DNA of 64,000 bases, taken from NCBI GenBank assembly GCA_031367715.1, contig JANLQJ010000084.1, forward strand, positions 1-64,000, in the 5' to 3' direction. Origin of the DNA: JANYHF01 sp031367715. GTDB lineage: Bacteria; Pseudomonadota; Alphaproteobacteria; Rhizobiales; Hyphomicrobiaceae. This document shows positions 53,615-63,199 of this stretch, piece by piece. The first letter of the stretch is position 1; every line of letters begins with the position of its first letter. The position numbers were made by a program, and so were the translations under genes. The notes below the pieces were generated by a model. The model searched no databases. It was not told the DNA's origin and saw nothing but the letters and a program-made list of their open reading frames with translations.

Positions 53615-54931
53615 ATGATAGCATTACGCGACGGCGAGGTAACCCTGCTGGCCTGGTGCGACTATGTTGGCATCATGCGCTGCCGGGGAGTGCCTGCCGC
53701 GGCCTTGCCAGATCAGCTTGCGCATGGCCTCGGGTGGGCCGCCGCCGGACAGGCGCTGACCCCGTTCGAGGACATTGCCGACAATCCCTGGGGGCCCTTG
53801 ACCGAGTTTCGCCAGACGCCCGTGCCAGCAACTCATACGCGGCTGGACATCTGGCCCGATACCCAGCCCTTCAACATCGTGCTGTGCGATTCCATGTCGG
53901 ACGGTCACCATTGGGAGTGTTGCACGCGTGGATTTTACAAGGTGGCGCTGGCTGATCTTGAGGCCGAGACCGGGTTGACGATGGCCGCCGCTTTCGAGCA
54001 CGAGTTCCTGCTGACAGGCGAGGCCATGAGTTGGACCGTGCCGTTCTCGGTCGAGCAGATGCGCAAGCCGGTGCGCTTTCTTAGCGACCTCACGCACGCC
54101 TTGACCCTAGCCATGATCGGCCTGGAAACGGTCGAACCCGAATTTGGTATCAACCAATACGAGATCTCAACCGCTCCTGCTATTGGCGTTGCGGCCGGCG
54201 ATCGCGCCATCATCACCCGCGAAGTGATCCGCGAATGCGCGCGGCGGCTTGGCTGCCGAGCCGGCTTCAGCCCCAAGCCCACCCCTAAAAGCGTTGGCAA
54301 CGGGGCGCATGTGCATTTCAGCCTGGTCGACGCGCATGGAACCAATCGCACTTATGACGCCAGCGGTGGTAAGTCACAGTTATCGGTGATCGCCCGTCAG
54401 TTTGCGGCTGGCGTCGTGCACCATATGCCCGCGCTGTGCGCGCTGGTGGCGCCCTCGCCGGTCTCGTATTTGCGCCTCGGCCCGCATCACTGGTCCTGCG
54501 GCTATGCCTCTTTCGGTGTTCAGAACCGCGAGGCCGCCATCCGGGTCTGCCCCTCCCCTGATCCGCAAAAGCGGGCGCAAGGCCACAATCTGGAGTTTCG
54601 CCCGCCCGATGCGACCGCCAATCCCTACCTGGTGCTCGGCGCACTGGTGCGGGCAGGCCTGTCAGGCATCCGGCAAGGTCTGCCGCTGCCGCAACCGCTC
54701 GGTTGCGATCCGGCGACCCTCAGCGATACCGATCGCGCCGCCATGGGCATACGCCCGCTGCCTGCGACACTCGGTGCGGCGTTGGACGCGCTGCTCGCCG
54801 ATGAAATCGCGTCCAGTTGGATGCCCGCGATCATGCGCGACAGTTATGTGACCGTGAAGCGCAAGGAGATCGCTATGTTCGCCGAAGCTTCGCCCGAAGC
54901 CCTGTGCCAGAGGTACAACGATGCCTATTGA
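53615..54931 (+). CDS. Glutamine-synthetase-like gamma-glutamyl ligase
   Basis: The 438-residue protein has the GS fold: a short N-terminal beta-grasp, then FEHEFLL (metal Glu), NQYEIS, the GNGAHVHFSL metal/ATP motif, and EFRPPDATANPYL with the Arg of the active site. The level of variation and the lack of housekeeping GlnA adenylylation context point to a PuuA-like or GlnA-like enzyme that glutamylates an amine. It is the first gene of a catabolic operon and overlaps the following hydrolase gene by eleven bases. The start at 53615 is chosen for its position ahead of the fold; there is no strong ribosome-binding site. Confidence 0.88.
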   Translation: MIALRDGEVTLLAWCDYVGIMRCRGVPAAALPDQLAHGLGWAAAGQALTPFEDIADNPWGPLTEFRQTPVPATHTRLDIWPDTQPFNIVLCDSMSDGHHWECCTRGFYKVALADLEAETGLTMAAAFEHEFLLTGEAMSWTVPFSVEQMRKPVRFLSDLTHALTLAMIGLETVEPEFGINQYEISTAPAIGVAAGDRAIITREVIRECARRLGCRAGFSPKPTPKSVGNGAHVHFSLVDAHGTNRTYDASGGKSQLSVIARQFAAGVVHHMPALCALVAPSPVSYLRLGPHHWSCGYASFGVQNREAAIRVCPSPDPQKRAQGHNLEFRPPDATANPYLVLGALVRAGLSGIRQGLPLPQPLGCDPATLSDTDRAAMGIRPLPATLGAALDALLADEIASSWMPAIMRDSYVTVKRKEIAMFAEASPEALCQRYNDAY

Positions 54932-55586
54932 TGACGGAGCCAACGCCGTGCTGAGCCGCGACGTGCCGCTGCAACCCAAGCAGAGCGCCCTGCTGTTCAT
55001 CGATGTGCAGAACTTTGCCGCCAAGCGAAACGGCGCTGAGTTCAAGGATCTCGCGCCGCAAGCCTTCGCGGCCAAGTATGGCTGGTACTTCGCCGAGCTG
55101 GAGGCTCGCGTCATTCCCAATATGCAGCGCCTGCAGATGGCTGCACGCAATGCCCGGATGGAAGTTCTGTACTCGACCATAGAAAGCCTGACGCTCGATG
55201 GGCGCGATCGCAGCCTCGACTACAAGATCACCGGCTTTCACGTGCCCAAGGGCTCTTGGGATGGCCGCGTGATTGACGATATTGCCCCCGCCGGCGACGA
55301 GATCTGGCTGCCCAAGGGGTCGTCCAGTGTATTCGTCTCGACCCACATCGACTATCTGCTCCGCAATCTCGGCATCCGCCAGCTTGTGATTTCTGGGTTG
55401 ATCACCGATCAGTGCGTGGAGTCGGCGATCCGCGATGCCTGCGATCTTGGCTATCTCGTCACGCAAGCCACCGACGCCTGCCTCACCTACAGTCAGCAGC
55501 GGCACGACAATTCGATTGCCACCATCAAAGGCTACTGCCGTCAGCGCACCGTCGACCAGCTGGTCGCGGAGTTGGTGGCGACTTGA
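54921..55586 (+). CDS. Isochorismatase-fold cysteine hydrolase
   Basis: The 221-residue enzyme has the catalytic triad of the family: Asp in LLFIDVQNF, Lys in LPKGSSSVF and Cys in ITDQCVESA. Relatives hydrolyse amides such as nicotinamide, N-carbamoylsarcosine, ureidoacrylate and biuret. The tight overlap with the ligase gene suggests that both work on one nitrogen-containing compound, for example gamma-glutamylation followed by amide cleavage. The substrate is not known. Confidence 0.9.
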   Translation: MPIDDGANAVLSRDVPLQPKQSALLFIDVQNFAAKRNGAEFKDLAPQAFAAKYGWYFAELEARVIPNMQRLQMAARNARMEVLYSTIESLTLDGRDRSLDYKITGFHVPKGSWDGRVIDDIAPAGDEIWLPKGSSSVFVSTHIDYLLRNLGIRQLVISGLITDQCVESAIRDACDLGYLVTQATDACLTYSQQRHDNSIATIKGYCRQRTVDQLVAELVAT

Positions 55587-55655
55587 ACTGGCAGCGTTCT
55601 TGACAACTGCGCCGAGCCTGTGCGTCCATTGCGAACGTACATCGAGGCCGCAAGC

Positions 55656-56636
55656 ATGCCGGTTACAAACAGACGGCGTCCATGGAGCCAGGAGCAGATC
55701 GTTCTGGCTCTGGCCGTTCTGCTGTTTGCGGTCGCGGGCGCCACGCTGCCTGGGTTCCTCGCCCCCAACAATCTCATCTCCATCGTGCGCAGCGTCTCGG
55801 TGCTTGGCATTCTCGCCGTTGCAATGGCCATCGTGGTGATCGGAAGAGGTGTCGATCTGTCGGCGGTGGCGATCATGGCGATGTCGGCGGCCTGGTATCT
55901 GCAGATGCTCAACAATGGCGTCTCCGATCCGGTGGCGCTGGCGACCATCATCGGCGCGACGTTGGCGATCGGGCTCGCTAACGGCATTCTCATTGCCTAC
56001 GCCGATGTGCCCGCGATCTTCGCCACGCTGGCCAGCGCGTCGTTCGTGTTCGGCGCAGTGCGCTCACAGCTGATCACGCAGGATGCGGTGCCGGTGCCGC
56101 CGGGGCATTGGTTGCAGACCTTGGGCGGCGCGCGGCTGCTTGGCATTCCGGCAGAGGTGTTCATCTTTGCCGGCATCAGTTTTTTTGCCTATCTGTTCCT
56201 GCGCTTTACCAAATGGGGCCGCTACGTCTACCTGATGGGCGACAATTTCCAGGCCGCGCGCAACATGGGCATTCCGGTGCGCCACATGATCCTGCTGCGC
56301 TATGTGCTGTCGGCCCTGGTGGCACTTGGCGCCGGATTGTTGACGGCCGCCAGTCTCCTCAGCATCAACACGCGTATCGTCAATTCGACTCTCCTCTATG
56401 ACATAATTCTCGTCGTGGTGATCGGCGGCATTGGCCTCAGCGGCGGCAAGGGCGGCATGCGCAATGTCATCGTCGGTGCATTGCTGATCGGCATCATGCT
56501 GAACGCCATGACTATCATCGACATCTCGAACATCTATCAAAACTTGATCAAATCGACGATTTTGCTCATCGCCATCATCGTCGATAGTCTACTCAATCCA
56601 CGCGATGAACAAACAGCCCAACAGGGCGACATTTGA
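55656..56636 (+). CDS. Ribose-type ABC permease (RbsC family), first of two
   Basis: The 326-residue membrane protein has about ten hydrophobic stretches and the RbsC hallmarks VVIGRGVDLSAVAIMAMS and VVIGGIGLSGGKGGMRN. It should import a pentose-like or other small polar substrate with the binding protein and ATPase of the operon. I choose the ATG at 55656; a GTG at 55620 is an alternative. The binding-protein gene starts 19 bases later. Confidence 0.92.
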   Translation: MPVTNRRRPWSQEQIVLALAVLLFAVAGATLPGFLAPNNLISIVRSVSVLGILAVAMAIVVIGRGVDLSAVAIMAMSAAWYLQMLNNGVSDPVALATIIGATLAIGLANGILIAYADVPAIFATLASASFVFGAVRSQLITQDAVPVPPGHWLQTLGGARLLGIPAEVFIFAGISFFAYLFLRFTKWGRYVYLMGDNFQAARNMGIPVRHMILLRYVLSALVALGAGLLTAASLLSINTRIVNSTLLYDIILVVVIGGIGLSGGKGGMRNVIVGALLIGIMLNAMTIIDISNIYQNLIKSTILLIAIIVDSLLNPRDEQTAQQGDI

Positions 56637-56655
56637 AATGACAGGGAGAAAACGC

Positions 56656-57669
56656 ATGAACTGGAAGACACTTGCTGCGACCGTATTCGGCGCAACGCTG
56701 CTCATGACGGCGGGCCCGGCTCTGGCCATTGACCAGGATCCGGGACCGGGGGCGTACCAGAAGGCGCTCAAGGACAAACGCGTGGTGCTGGTGCCGATGG
56801 CGATGGGTTTTGATCTGGCCCAAGGTTGGTCGGCCTACCTCAAGCGCGAGGTCGAGGGCTGGGGTGGCAAGTTCGAGACTCGCGATCCGAATTGGAGCGT
56901 GGAAGCGGGCGCCCAGGCCATCACCGACGCCATCGCCTCCGATCCCAAGCCCAACGTTCTGGTGGTGCACGCGCCCGATCTCAACTCCTACGCCAAGCTG
57001 TTCAAGAAGGCGCAAGAGGCCGGCATCTATGTCATCCTGATCGACAATCCGGCGAACTTCAATGCCGACGCCTTCATCGGCAGTGACTGGGACCGGCTCG
57101 GCCAGCTCGAAGCCGAGGCTGCCGTGAAGGCCTGCGGCGACAAATCCTCCAAGCATATCGGCTTGGTGCAGGGCGACCAGGTAAACGCGTCCAGCCTTTA
57201 TCAGTATGCCGGCATCGTGAAGGTTCTGGCGAAATACCCCGACTTCAAGATCGTCGCCAAGCCGGACTCGAACTGGGACGCCACGAACGCCCGCAATGTT
57301 GCGACCACCATGCTGCAGCAGAACCCCGACATCTGCGCCGTCATCGATTTCTGGGATGGCGATGCATCGGGTACGGCGGCGGCGATCCGCGATGCCGGCA
57401 AGACGGACAAGATCGCGCTGGTGACGACGGGCGGCGGCGAAAAGGTCGATTGCGACAAACTCACCTCCGGCGAGTACGCGGCGGTCGTGACCACCGAATT
57501 GCACAAGCAGTCGGGCGACATGAACGCCATCATCAAGTTCCTGCTGCAGAGCGGCCAGGCGCCCGGCACCTCCAAGACCTACATTTACACGCTGGAGAAA
57601 GCCTACACCAAGGCCGACATCAAGGCGGATACTTGCTGGGACGTGAAGGCACTGCAGGCGGCCAAGTAG
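56656..57669 (+). CDS. Periplasmic sugar-binding protein of ribose type
   Basis: The 337-residue solute-binding protein has a signal peptide cut near ALA-ID and the Peripla_BP_4-like fold, with KRVVLVPMAMGFDLAQGW at the start and VILIDNPANFNAD. Family members bind sugars and related polyols; the ligand here is unknown. AGGGAG precedes the ATG at 56656. A palindromic repeat begins at its very stop codon. Confidence 0.9.
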   Translation: MNWKTLAATVFGATLLMTAGPALAIDQDPGPGAYQKALKDKRVVLVPMAMGFDLAQGWSAYLKREVEGWGGKFETRDPNWSVEAGAQAITDAIASDPKPNVLVVHAPDLNSYAKLFKKAQEAGIYVILIDNPANFNADAFIGSDWDRLGQLEAEAAVKACGDKSSKHIGLVQGDQVNASSLYQYAGIVKVLAKYPDFKIVAKPDSNWDATNARNVATTMLQQNPDICAVIDFWDGDASGTAAAIRDAGKTDKIALVTTGGGEKVDCDKLTSGEYAAVVTTELHKQSGDMNAIIKFLLQSGQAPGTSKTYIYTLEKAYTKADIKADTCWDVKALQAAK

Positions 57670-57764
57670 GTTGCAAAGTAGGTTGGGTCAAGCTCTTGCG
57701 CGACCCAACGCAACCAACCCCGCTGCTAGACGTTGGGTCGCGCCAAAGGCTTGACCCAACTTAC
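57664..57764. repeat. Large inverted GTTGGGT/ACCCAAC repeat at the end of the binding-protein gene
   Basis: AAGTAGGTTG, which includes the stop codon, occurs twice (57664-57673 and 57676-57685). The second copy opens an inverted repeat of about 32 bases: 57678-57709 mirrors 57732-57764 with a few mismatches, each arm holding GTTGGGTC and CGACCCAAC. The same core motif is present near 7.6 kb. As a hairpin it would separate binding protein from permease and may favour the former's expression. Confidence 0.75.
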
Positions 57765-57782
57765 GCCTGCCGTCTTACTCCC

Positions 57783-57805
57783 CTTTCCCTATGGAGAAGG
57801 GAAAG
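57783..57805. repeat. Short palindrome ahead of the permease-propeller gene
   Basis: CTTTCCC and GGGAAAG flank a nine-base loop, close after the larger repeat. It resembles the CTTCTCCC/GGGAGAAG palindrome near 17.77 kb. Confidence 0.45.
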
Positions 57806-57862
57806 TGCCGCTGCGTTGGAATGTTCGGATACGACGGCGATTCTCCCACATCGGACCACCCC

Positions 57863-59986
57863 ATGACCTTTGCCGAGCGGGCGCAGCGCTGGCGCTATAA
57901 TCTTGTGCCAGATCATCTGATCGGCGAGATCCTGACCAAGCGGTGGGCCGACAATGCCATACCGTTTCTGGCGTTGCTGGCCACGGTCATCGGTTTCGGC
58001 ACCGCCATCCCCGGTTTCTTCAAGCCCAACGCGCTGGTTGAATCGACACGGCAGCTTGGCGAGTTTTCCATTGTCGTCACGGGCCTGACGATTGTCATGC
58101 TGGCCGGCGGCATTGACCTCTCGGTCGGATCGATCTTCGCCCTCGCAACCTTTTCGGCCGTCTCGACGGTTTTCATCTTTGGGTTGCCGGTTTGGCTCGG
58201 CTTCCTGGCCGCCATCGCCACCGGCGCGCTGTTTGGTGCGGTGAACGGCTATCTCATCGGCTTCATGCGGTTGCGTGCGTTCCTGACAACGCTCGTCACC
58301 TTCATCATCGGGCGAGCGTTGTTCGATATCCTGGTGGTGAACTTCGCGGCACTGGTGCAACTGTCGGATGTAAAGTCCAACCTTTGGGATTTTATTGGCG
58401 ACGGCAAGATCCTCGGGCTGTCGATTAGCGTCATCGTCGCGGTTGTCATTGCCATCGTCGCCCATATCGCCATCACGCGCTCGCGACCGGGCTGGCACAT
58501 CCTGGCCGTCGGCGGTTCGCGGCGTTCGGCGCACAATGCCGGCATCCGGGTGCGCCAGACCGTGTTTCTGTCCTACGTCATCTCGGGTGTCTGCTCGGGG
58601 TTGGCCGGCTTCCTGATCGCCTGCCGGCTCAGCGGGGCGGGACCGGGCACCGGCCTCAACCTCGAGATCCTTGCACTGACGGCGGCTGTGGTTGGCGGCA
58701 ACAGCCTGGGCGGCGGGCGCGGCTCGATCGCCAAGGGCCTGATGGGCGCGATCATCGTCCTCGTCATGAACAACGGCCTGATTCGGCTCGGCTTTGGTAC
58801 CGGCACCAACCAGATGGTGCTCGGCCTGATGCTGGCCGCCGCCGTGACGCTGGACATCCGTTGGCTGAAGAACAGCCAAAAAGTGCTGAACGAAGTCTAT
58901 GTTTCGCCGATCTATCACCGTATGGGCGAGACACAGTCGGCGCTGCCGGACGGCGGTACGGCGTATGCGCTCAATAACAAGATCTCGCGGACCCAGTCGA
59001 TCGGGCTCGGAGAACTCGAGGGCCCCGAGGACGTTATCCTTGATCGCGACGATCACCTCTATTGCGGCACCCGCCACGGCGAGATCGTTCGCTTTTTCGC
59101 GCCCGACTACCAACGTTATGAAGTCTTTGCCCATACCGGCGGCTTCCCGCTCGGCCTCGCCTTCGACCGCGACGGTACGCTGCTCACCTGTGTCGGCGCC
59201 ATGGGCCTCTATGCCATTTCCAAAACCGGCAAGGTCAGGCAACTTTCCGCCGAGACGGCACGGTCCCTGACTTCGATCGTTGATGATGCGCGCTTGCGCG
59301 ACCCAAACGATCTCGACGTCGGACCCGACGGAAAGATCTATTTCACCGATTCAACCACCCGCTATGATGCCCATGATTGGGCGCTGGATTCCATCGAAGG
59401 CCGGCCAACCGGTCGGCTGCTGGTTTATGATCCGGCTAGCAGCAAGACCAAGACGCTGCTGGAAAACTACCGCTACGCCAATGGTGTGTGCTTGGCCCAC
59501 GACGGCAAGTCGCTGTTCTTTGCCGAGAGTTGGGCCTGCCGCGTGCATCGCTATTGGATCGACGGCCCCAAGGCCGGAACGGCGGAATGTGTCATCAAGG
59601 ATATGCCGGGCTATCCCGACAACATCAATCGCGCCTCGGACGGCAGCTATTGGATGGCCTGGCTGGGCATGCGCACGCCCAGCTTCGATCTCGCCCTGCG
59701 CCACCCCGGATTTCGCAAGCGCATGACGCGCCGTCTGCCGGCGGACGATTGGCTGTTTCCCAATATCAATACCGGCGGCGTGGTCAAGTTCGATGACAGC
59801 GGCCGCATCATCGAAACGCTCGGCGACATGACCGGCGTCAGCCATCCGATGGTGACGTCGATGCGCGAGCACAAAGGATATCTCTATGTCGGCGGCATCC
59901 TGAACAACCGTATCGGCCGCTACAAGATACCTGGCGCCGATGCAACCTGGACCGGCCCGACCTCCTATTGGGGGCAGAAGGCATGA
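57863..59986 (+). CDS. RbsC-type ABC permease fused to a six-bladed beta-propeller (SMP-30/strictosidine-synthase-like)
   Basis: The 707-residue protein joins two proteins. Residues 1 to about 345 form a ribose-type permease with the hallmark VMLAGGIDLSVGSIFAL and AVVGGNSLGGGRGSIAKG. After a linker, residues about 380-707 form a propeller of SMP-30/strictosidine synthase type: GPEDVILDRDDHLYCG, RDPNDLDVGPDGKIYFTD, YANGVCLAHDGKSLFFAESW and GYPDNINRASDGSYWMAW. The metal-site residues resemble those of lactonases (Glu, Asn, Asp positions). As RbsC-type permeases have a cytoplasmic C-terminus, the propeller should face the cytoplasm. I choose the ATG at 57863; others at 57791 and 57821 lie in the repeat region. 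Confidence 0.88.
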   Translation: MTFAERAQRWRYNLVPDHLIGEILTKRWADNAIPFLALLATVIGFGTAIPGFFKPNALVESTRQLGEFSIVVTGLTIVMLAGGIDLSVGSIFALATFSAVSTVFIFGLPVWLGFLAAIATGALFGAVNGYLIGFMRLRAFLTTLVTFIIGRALFDILVVNFAALVQLSDVKSNLWDFIGDGKILGLSISVIVAVVIAIVAHIAITRSRPGWHILAVGGSRRSAHNAGIRVRQTVFLSYVISGVCSGLAGFLIACRLSGAGPGTGLNLEILALTAAVVGGNSLGGGRGSIAKGLMGAIIVLVMNNGLIRLGFGTGTNQMVLGLMLAAAVTLDIRWLKNSQKVLNEVYVSPIYHRMGETQSALPDGGTAYALNNKISRTQSIGLGELEGPEDVILDRDDHLYCGTRHGEIVRFFAPDYQRYEVFAHTGGFPLGLAFDRDGTLLTCVGAMGLYAISKTGKVRQLSAETARSLTSIVDDARLRDPNDLDVGPDGKIYFTDSTTRYDAHDWALDSIEGRPTGRLLVYDPASSKTKTLLENYRYANGVCLAHDGKSLFFAESWACRVHRYWIDGPKAGTAECVIKDMPGYPDNINRASDGSYWMAWLGMRTPSFDLALRHPGFRKRMTRRLPADDWLFPNINTGGVVKFDDSGRIIETLGDMTGVSHPMVTSMREHKGYLYVGGILNNRIGRYKIPGADATWTGPTSYWGQKA

Positions 59987-61029
59987 TGCTCGATCCGGTG
60001 CTGGAGCTGTTTCGCGGCAAGGCGGTGACGATCCCGCCCATGGATGGCGCCTTCCGGTCGAACCTCGCGCTTGAGGAGGCCGCAGTTCTGGCGACCTGCG
60101 CGGCGCCGGACAATCTGGTGGTGAGTGGCGGAGGGCCGCGCTATTCTAGCGGCGCGAATGTGCTGGCACTTGATGGCAACACGGTGGTTGCCGGTTTCGA
60201 TGCCCCCATCACGGCGCTGGCCGCATCACACGATGGCACGCTCGCCGTAGCGCTGGAGACCGGCCGGATAGTCATCCGTCAGGACCGCGCGGCGCTCATC
60301 GATGGCTTCAAATGCCCGGTTGCCATGGCGTTCGACGGCCCGAACGATCTCTACGTCTGCAACGGATCGGATGTGTGCGCGCCATCGCATTGGGTCTCCG
60401 ACCTCATGCACAAGGGCGCCTCCGGATCACTCTGGCACGTCTCGCTGTCAAACGGCCAGCGCACCTGCCTCGCCCGCGGTCTGGCCTTTCCCTACGGCCT
60501 CGTCATCGACACAGCGAATGATCGCATTGTCGTTTCCGAAAGCTGGAGGCACCGGCTGATTGCCATTCCAACGCAAGGCGGCGCGCCTGTGCCGGTGTTC
60601 GCCAAACTGCCCGGCTATCCGGCGCGGCTCTCGGCACGTCCTGCGGGCGGCTATCTCCTCTCCCTGTTCGCGCCGCGCAATCGCCTGATCGAGTTCGTGC
60701 TGCAGGAGGACGCCTACCGCGCCGATATGATGCGCGAGATCGACCCCCGCCACTGGATTGCTCCCGCGCTGTCGGCCAGCCGCAGTTTTCTCGAACCGCT
60801 GCAATCGGGAGGTGTGCGCAGCATGGGTATCCACAAGCCGTGGTCGCCGTCGCGGTCTTACGGCCTGATCGCCGAACTCGATGCGGATTTTCAGCCGACG
60901 TCAAGTCACCACAGCCGAGCCAACGGCCAACGCCACGGCATCACCAGCGCGATCGATCATGCGGGTCGGATCGTCGCCACGTCCAAGGGCAGCGATGCGG
61001 TTCTCGCAATGCGGATGGGAAGACACTGA
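59983..61029 (+). CDS. Six-bladed beta-propeller protein (strictosidine-synthase/SMP-30-like), free
   Basis: This 348-residue protein starts with ATGA overlap on the fusion gene. It has propeller features similar to the fused domain: VAMAFDGPNDLYVCNG, AFPYGLVIDTANDRIVVSESW and KLPGYPARLSARPAGGY. There is no signal peptide. It may be a lactonase or a sugar-binding partner of the fused propeller; both could have arisen from one duplication, though the two sequences have diverged considerably. Confidence 0.82.
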   Translation: MMLDPVLELFRGKAVTIPPMDGAFRSNLALEEAAVLATCAAPDNLVVSGGGPRYSSGANVLALDGNTVVAGFDAPITALAASHDGTLAVALETGRIVIRQDRAALIDGFKCPVAMAFDGPNDLYVCNGSDVCAPSHWVSDLMHKGASGSLWHVSLSNGQRTCLARGLAFPYGLVIDTANDRIVVSESWRHRLIAIPTQGGAPVPVFAKLPGYPARLSARPAGGYLLSLFAPRNRLIEFVLQEDAYRADMMREIDPRHWIAPALSASRSFLEPLQSGGVRSMGIHKPWSPSRSYGLIAELDADFQPTSSHHSRANGQRHGITSAIDHAGRIVATSKGSDAVLAMRMGRH

Positions 61030-61062
61030 TGTTCTGTTTTCCGCGCAGACAGCTTTCCCCCT

Positions 61063-61184
61063 CGTCATCCCAGCGCAGGCCGGGATCCGTCGATGCCGCG
61101 GACAAGGTACGATGGCCCGCCTCGCATGGCCTCGCGCGGCACCAACCGGAAGTTGGACGGCTCCCGACCCGCGCCGGGATGACG
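61063..61184. repeat. REP-like palindromic repeat between propeller and ATPase genes
   Basis: CGTCATCCCAGCGCAGGC at the left end is mirrored by GCGCCGGGATGACG at the right end, with about 22 of 27 positions matching across the arms. The motif CGTCATCCCGGCG is a common intergenic repeat of Hyphomicrobiales. The shorter palindrome at 45160 shares its core. It occupies most of the 194-base gap; the remainder has only the ribosome-binding region of the ATPase gene. Confidence 0.7.
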
Positions 61185-61223
61185 AATGTTGGGTTGGTCG
61201 ATTGGGTTGAGAGGGGCTGATCC

Positions 61224-62723
<1,500 letters not shown>

Positions 62724-62726
62724 CGG

Positions 62727-63131
62727 CTATACCATGAATTCCTTGTCGACCGGGATCTGCAGCGCCGTCACCAGGCCGTTGGTTTGCATGGCCATGCCAA
62801 TCACGGCCAACAGCTCCCCGTACTGAGCATCTGTCATGCCCTTGGCGCGCGCGGCCGCAGTGTGCGAGTGAATACAGTAGGAGCAGCCGTTCACCGTCGA
62901 CACGGCGACATAGATCAGCTCCTTGGTCAACGGATCGAGCGCGCCATCCTTGGCCATCACGATCTTGAGGCTCGCCCAGGTACGCTCCAGTTGGCCCACA
63001 TCATTGCACAAACCGCGCCAGAAATTGTTGACGAAGTCCGCCTTCCGCATCGCGCGGATATCAGCAAACACCGCCTTGGTGCGCGGGTTGGCCTCGACTT
63101 CTGCGTCGGTCCATAGTTTCACTGTTGCCAT
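62727..63131 (-). CDS. Carboxymuconolactone-decarboxylase/AhpD-like protein
   Basis: The 134-residue helical protein belongs to the CMD family; the AhpD-type motif is STVNGCSYCIHSHTAAAR with the CxxC pair and His. Such proteins act as peroxidase reductants or uncharacterised disulfide enzymes rather than true decarboxylases when CxxC is present. It is on the minus strand, convergent with the ATPase gene and divergent from the dehydrogenase gene, and shares a 68-base gap with the latter. Confidence 0.9.
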   Translation of the reverse strand: MATVKLWTDAEVEANPRTKAVFADIRAMRKADFVNNFWRGLCNDVGQLERTWASLKIVMAKDGALDPLTKELIYVAVSTVNGCSYCIHSHTAAARAKGMTDAQYGELLAVIGMAMQTNGLVTALQIPVDKEFMV

Positions 63132-63199
63132 GATCGATCCTCGTGGTGCGATTGAGGATAGCGTAGGCCAATTCGATATCGGCAGGGAAGGGCAAGCAG

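Noticed and set aside
57761..59242. Minus-strand frame of nearly 500 codons opposite the permease fusion
   Set aside because: It is His/Asp/Arg-rich with no domain and is explained by codon bias of the sense gene.
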